32,809 nucleotides of DNA, taken from contig SFCB01000218.1 of assembly GCA_004367505.1 (NCBI GenBank), positions 1 to 32,809 of the forward strand, given 5' to 3'. Shown one piece after another: positions 31,598 to 32,809 of this stretch (position 1 is its first letter; each line of letters starts with the position of its first letter). A program made the translations under genes and the position numbers. The stretch comes from Chloroflexi bacterium OHK40. Lineage in GTDB: Bacteria > Chloroflexota > Chloroflexia > Chloroflexales > Chloroflexaceae. Below the pieces are notes generated by a model that made no database searches, was not told the origin of the DNA, and saw nothing but the letters and a program-made list of their open reading frames with translations.

Positions 31598-32809
31598 CAA
31601 TGCACCTCCCCTTCCAGCATACTCGCCTGGGCCAGGCCCGGCTGCAACTCGGGCTCAGGGTGCTGCGGCTGCCGTTTCACCGGCACTCCAGGCAGCACGT
31701 CGGCTGGACGGGCCTCACGCCAGCGACGCATGAGCGCCAGCAAGCCGCCGAACAGCCCGATGATAATGCCCGCCCAGACTAAGCGGATGCCCGGCTCGAC
31801 GCTGATCTCCACAAACACCCGCGCCTTGAGATCGTTTGGATCCACCTGGCTCAGGTCCACGCCGCCAAGCTGCAGCTGCACCGCTCGGCTTGCCGGATCG
31901 AGCCCCTGCATCGCCAGAGTGGCACCGCCTGGGATCGATATTGGCTCACCGACCATGGCACCGTCAGGCCCGACCCGGTAGACCGGCCGCACAGTTGTCG
32001 TGGTGCCATCAGGAGCCGTGACATCCACCACAGCGAAGACCTCAGCCGGAGCCTCGCCGCGCATCATTGCCTCGCGGTTCGGGATGTCGAACTGCTTGAA
32101 GGTGAGCGTGTACCCCAGCAGCCCCCGTGGCTGCTCAGGTTCCAGCTGCACCAGGCCGGGGGCGGCTTGCGGCGCGGGCAGATACTGCGAGGGTGCCACG
32201 TAGAGGTCGGCCCACCATCCGGGCTGGATGTCGGGGTGCGTGACGAGCTGACTGGTCTTGTCATAGACGTAGTACGGCGCCTCGGCCACCCAGACGCTGC
32301 CGTCCTCGGGGCGCATCACCTCAATCTGGATGGCGGTGCGCTCCAGCTCATCGCTGGGCGGCTGCACAATGCCGGTGAAGATCAGCTGCCGCCCGAACAC
32401 TGCCTGCGGCTCGCCCTCTATCAGCTGGAGGGCGGCGGTTTGCTTGTAAACCATGGTGCCGATCGCCCCCACGAGGAACAGGCTCACACCAACATGGCTC
32501 AGGTAGCCGCCCAGCTTGAGTGGTCCAGCGCGCCAGATTCGCAGGATCACGCTCAGGTTCGTGCCGATCGCGAACACGGCCGCCGCGATGAATAGCAGCG
32601 CCACCGGGTAGACCACATTGAGCAGCAGGCAGGCGAAAACCACCACGGCCGTCGCGCTCGCCGGCCAGCGCAGGGTGCGCGCCAGCGAGCCATACTTCTG
32701 GCGCTGCCAACCGAGCAGCGGCCCGATCGCCATGCTTGTAAACAGCAGCAGGCCGAAGGGCGCGACGTTCGGCCCGTACCAGCCCAGATCCAGGGAAAAG
32801 CGGTTCTCG
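31597..32809 (-). CDS. ccmF: Cytochrome c heme-lyase component CcmF, C-terminal part (continues beyond the window)
   Basis: The frame is open to the right edge. The visible ~403 residues start with WYGPNVAPFGLLLFTSMAIG and PLLGWQRQ, typical of late CcmF helices (NxxxxPFGLxLL). They continue through LGGYLSHVGVSLFLVGAIG, and then a large outer domain ending in the last helix VWAGIIIGLFGGLLALMRRW. CcmF with CcmH attaches heme to cytochromes c outside the membrane. The large outer domain before the last helix is typical. The stop overlaps the ATG of the TlpA fusion, so the two are one operon. The His ligands of the heme b site lie mostly outside the window. Confidence 0.9.
   Translation of the reverse strand, partial: ENRFSLDLGWYGPNVAPFGLLLFTSMAIGPLLGWQRQKYGSLARTLRWPASATAVVVFACLLLNVVYPVALLFIAAAVFAIGTNLSVILRIWRAGPLKLGGYLSHVGVSLFLVGAIGTMVYKQTAALQLIEGEPQAVFGRQLIFTGIVQPPSDELERTAIQIEVMRPEDGSVWVAEAPYYVYDKTSQLVTHPDIQPGWWADLYVAPSQYLPAPQAAPGLVQLEPEQPRGLLGYTLTFKQFDIPNREAMMRGEAPAEVFAVVDVTAPDGTTTTVRPVYRVGPDGAMVGEPISIPGGATLAMQGLDPASRAVQLQLGGVDLSQVDPNDLKARVFVEISVEPGIRLVWAGIIIGLFGGLLALMRRWREARPADVLPGVPVKRQPQHPEPELQPGLAQASMLEGEVH

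Overview
The window is high-GC DNA that reads like a chromosomal accessory region of a Chloroflexota bacterium. This assignment rests on gene style (SHOCT, LVIVD and YVTN proteins, DUF1684, a J-domain/TlpA fusion) and is an inference. Genes lie on both strands in short operons, separated by decayed genes and mobile elements. No rRNA, tRNA or CRISPR array was found.

Layout. (1) 1-3900: a plus-strand group that looks copper-related: the end of a multicopper oxidase, a SHOCT protein, an exported His/Cys protein, a YtkA-like protein with a His-rich hexapeptide repeat, and a NapH/CcoG-type polyferredoxin. (2) 3901-6909, minus: a PA-domain/LVIVD-like gene broken by two frameshifts and an intact secreted LVIVD protein. 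(3) 6939-8512: a complete IS701-family element with 14-bp inverted repeats and a TTAG target duplication. Its transposase C-terminus lies in the -1 frame after an A7 run. (4) 9060-11556: a decayed response regulator, an EamA transporter and a tandem GNAT acetyltransferase. (5) 11642-13499: an MFS exporter and a divergent MerR regulator, with a textbook 20-bp-spacer MerR promoter between them. (6) 13684-18492: an IS5-type remnant, an AraC regulator, a membrane protein with a duplicated Asp/Trp/His motif, and a membrane-anchored sulfite-oxidase-fold enzyme. (7) 18870-21361: a lone CBM48 domain, a cytochrome c, a methyltransferase and a YVTN fragment. (8) 21334-24985: a CopZ-like chaperone, a CopA Cu(I)-ATPase, and a DUF1684 protein. 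(9) 24958-28752, minus: a PAP2 pseudogene, a two-component system whose kinase ends in a YHS metal-binding domain, a Cys-tailed GNAT protein, and three very small or truncated membrane ORFs. (10) 28744-30789: a 2,046-bp element with 21-bp terminal inverted repeats and a 10-bp target duplication that contains an IS110 transposase. (11) 30809-32809, minus: a J-domain/TlpA fusion and the end of CcmF.

The common theme is copper and redox handling across the cell envelope. Cu(I) would be chaperoned and exported by CopZ and CopA, and oxidised or bound outside the cell by the multicopper oxidase and the His-rich proteins. It could be reduced by the CcoG-like polyferredoxin and sensed by the YHS kinase. 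Cytochrome c, CcmF and TlpA supply the periplasmic heme and thiol chemistry. The most novel items are the YHS-fused soluble kinase, the J-domain/TlpA fusion, the duplicated DxWHT/GRD/PPH membrane protein, and the IS110 gene inside a TIR/TSD-bounded element.
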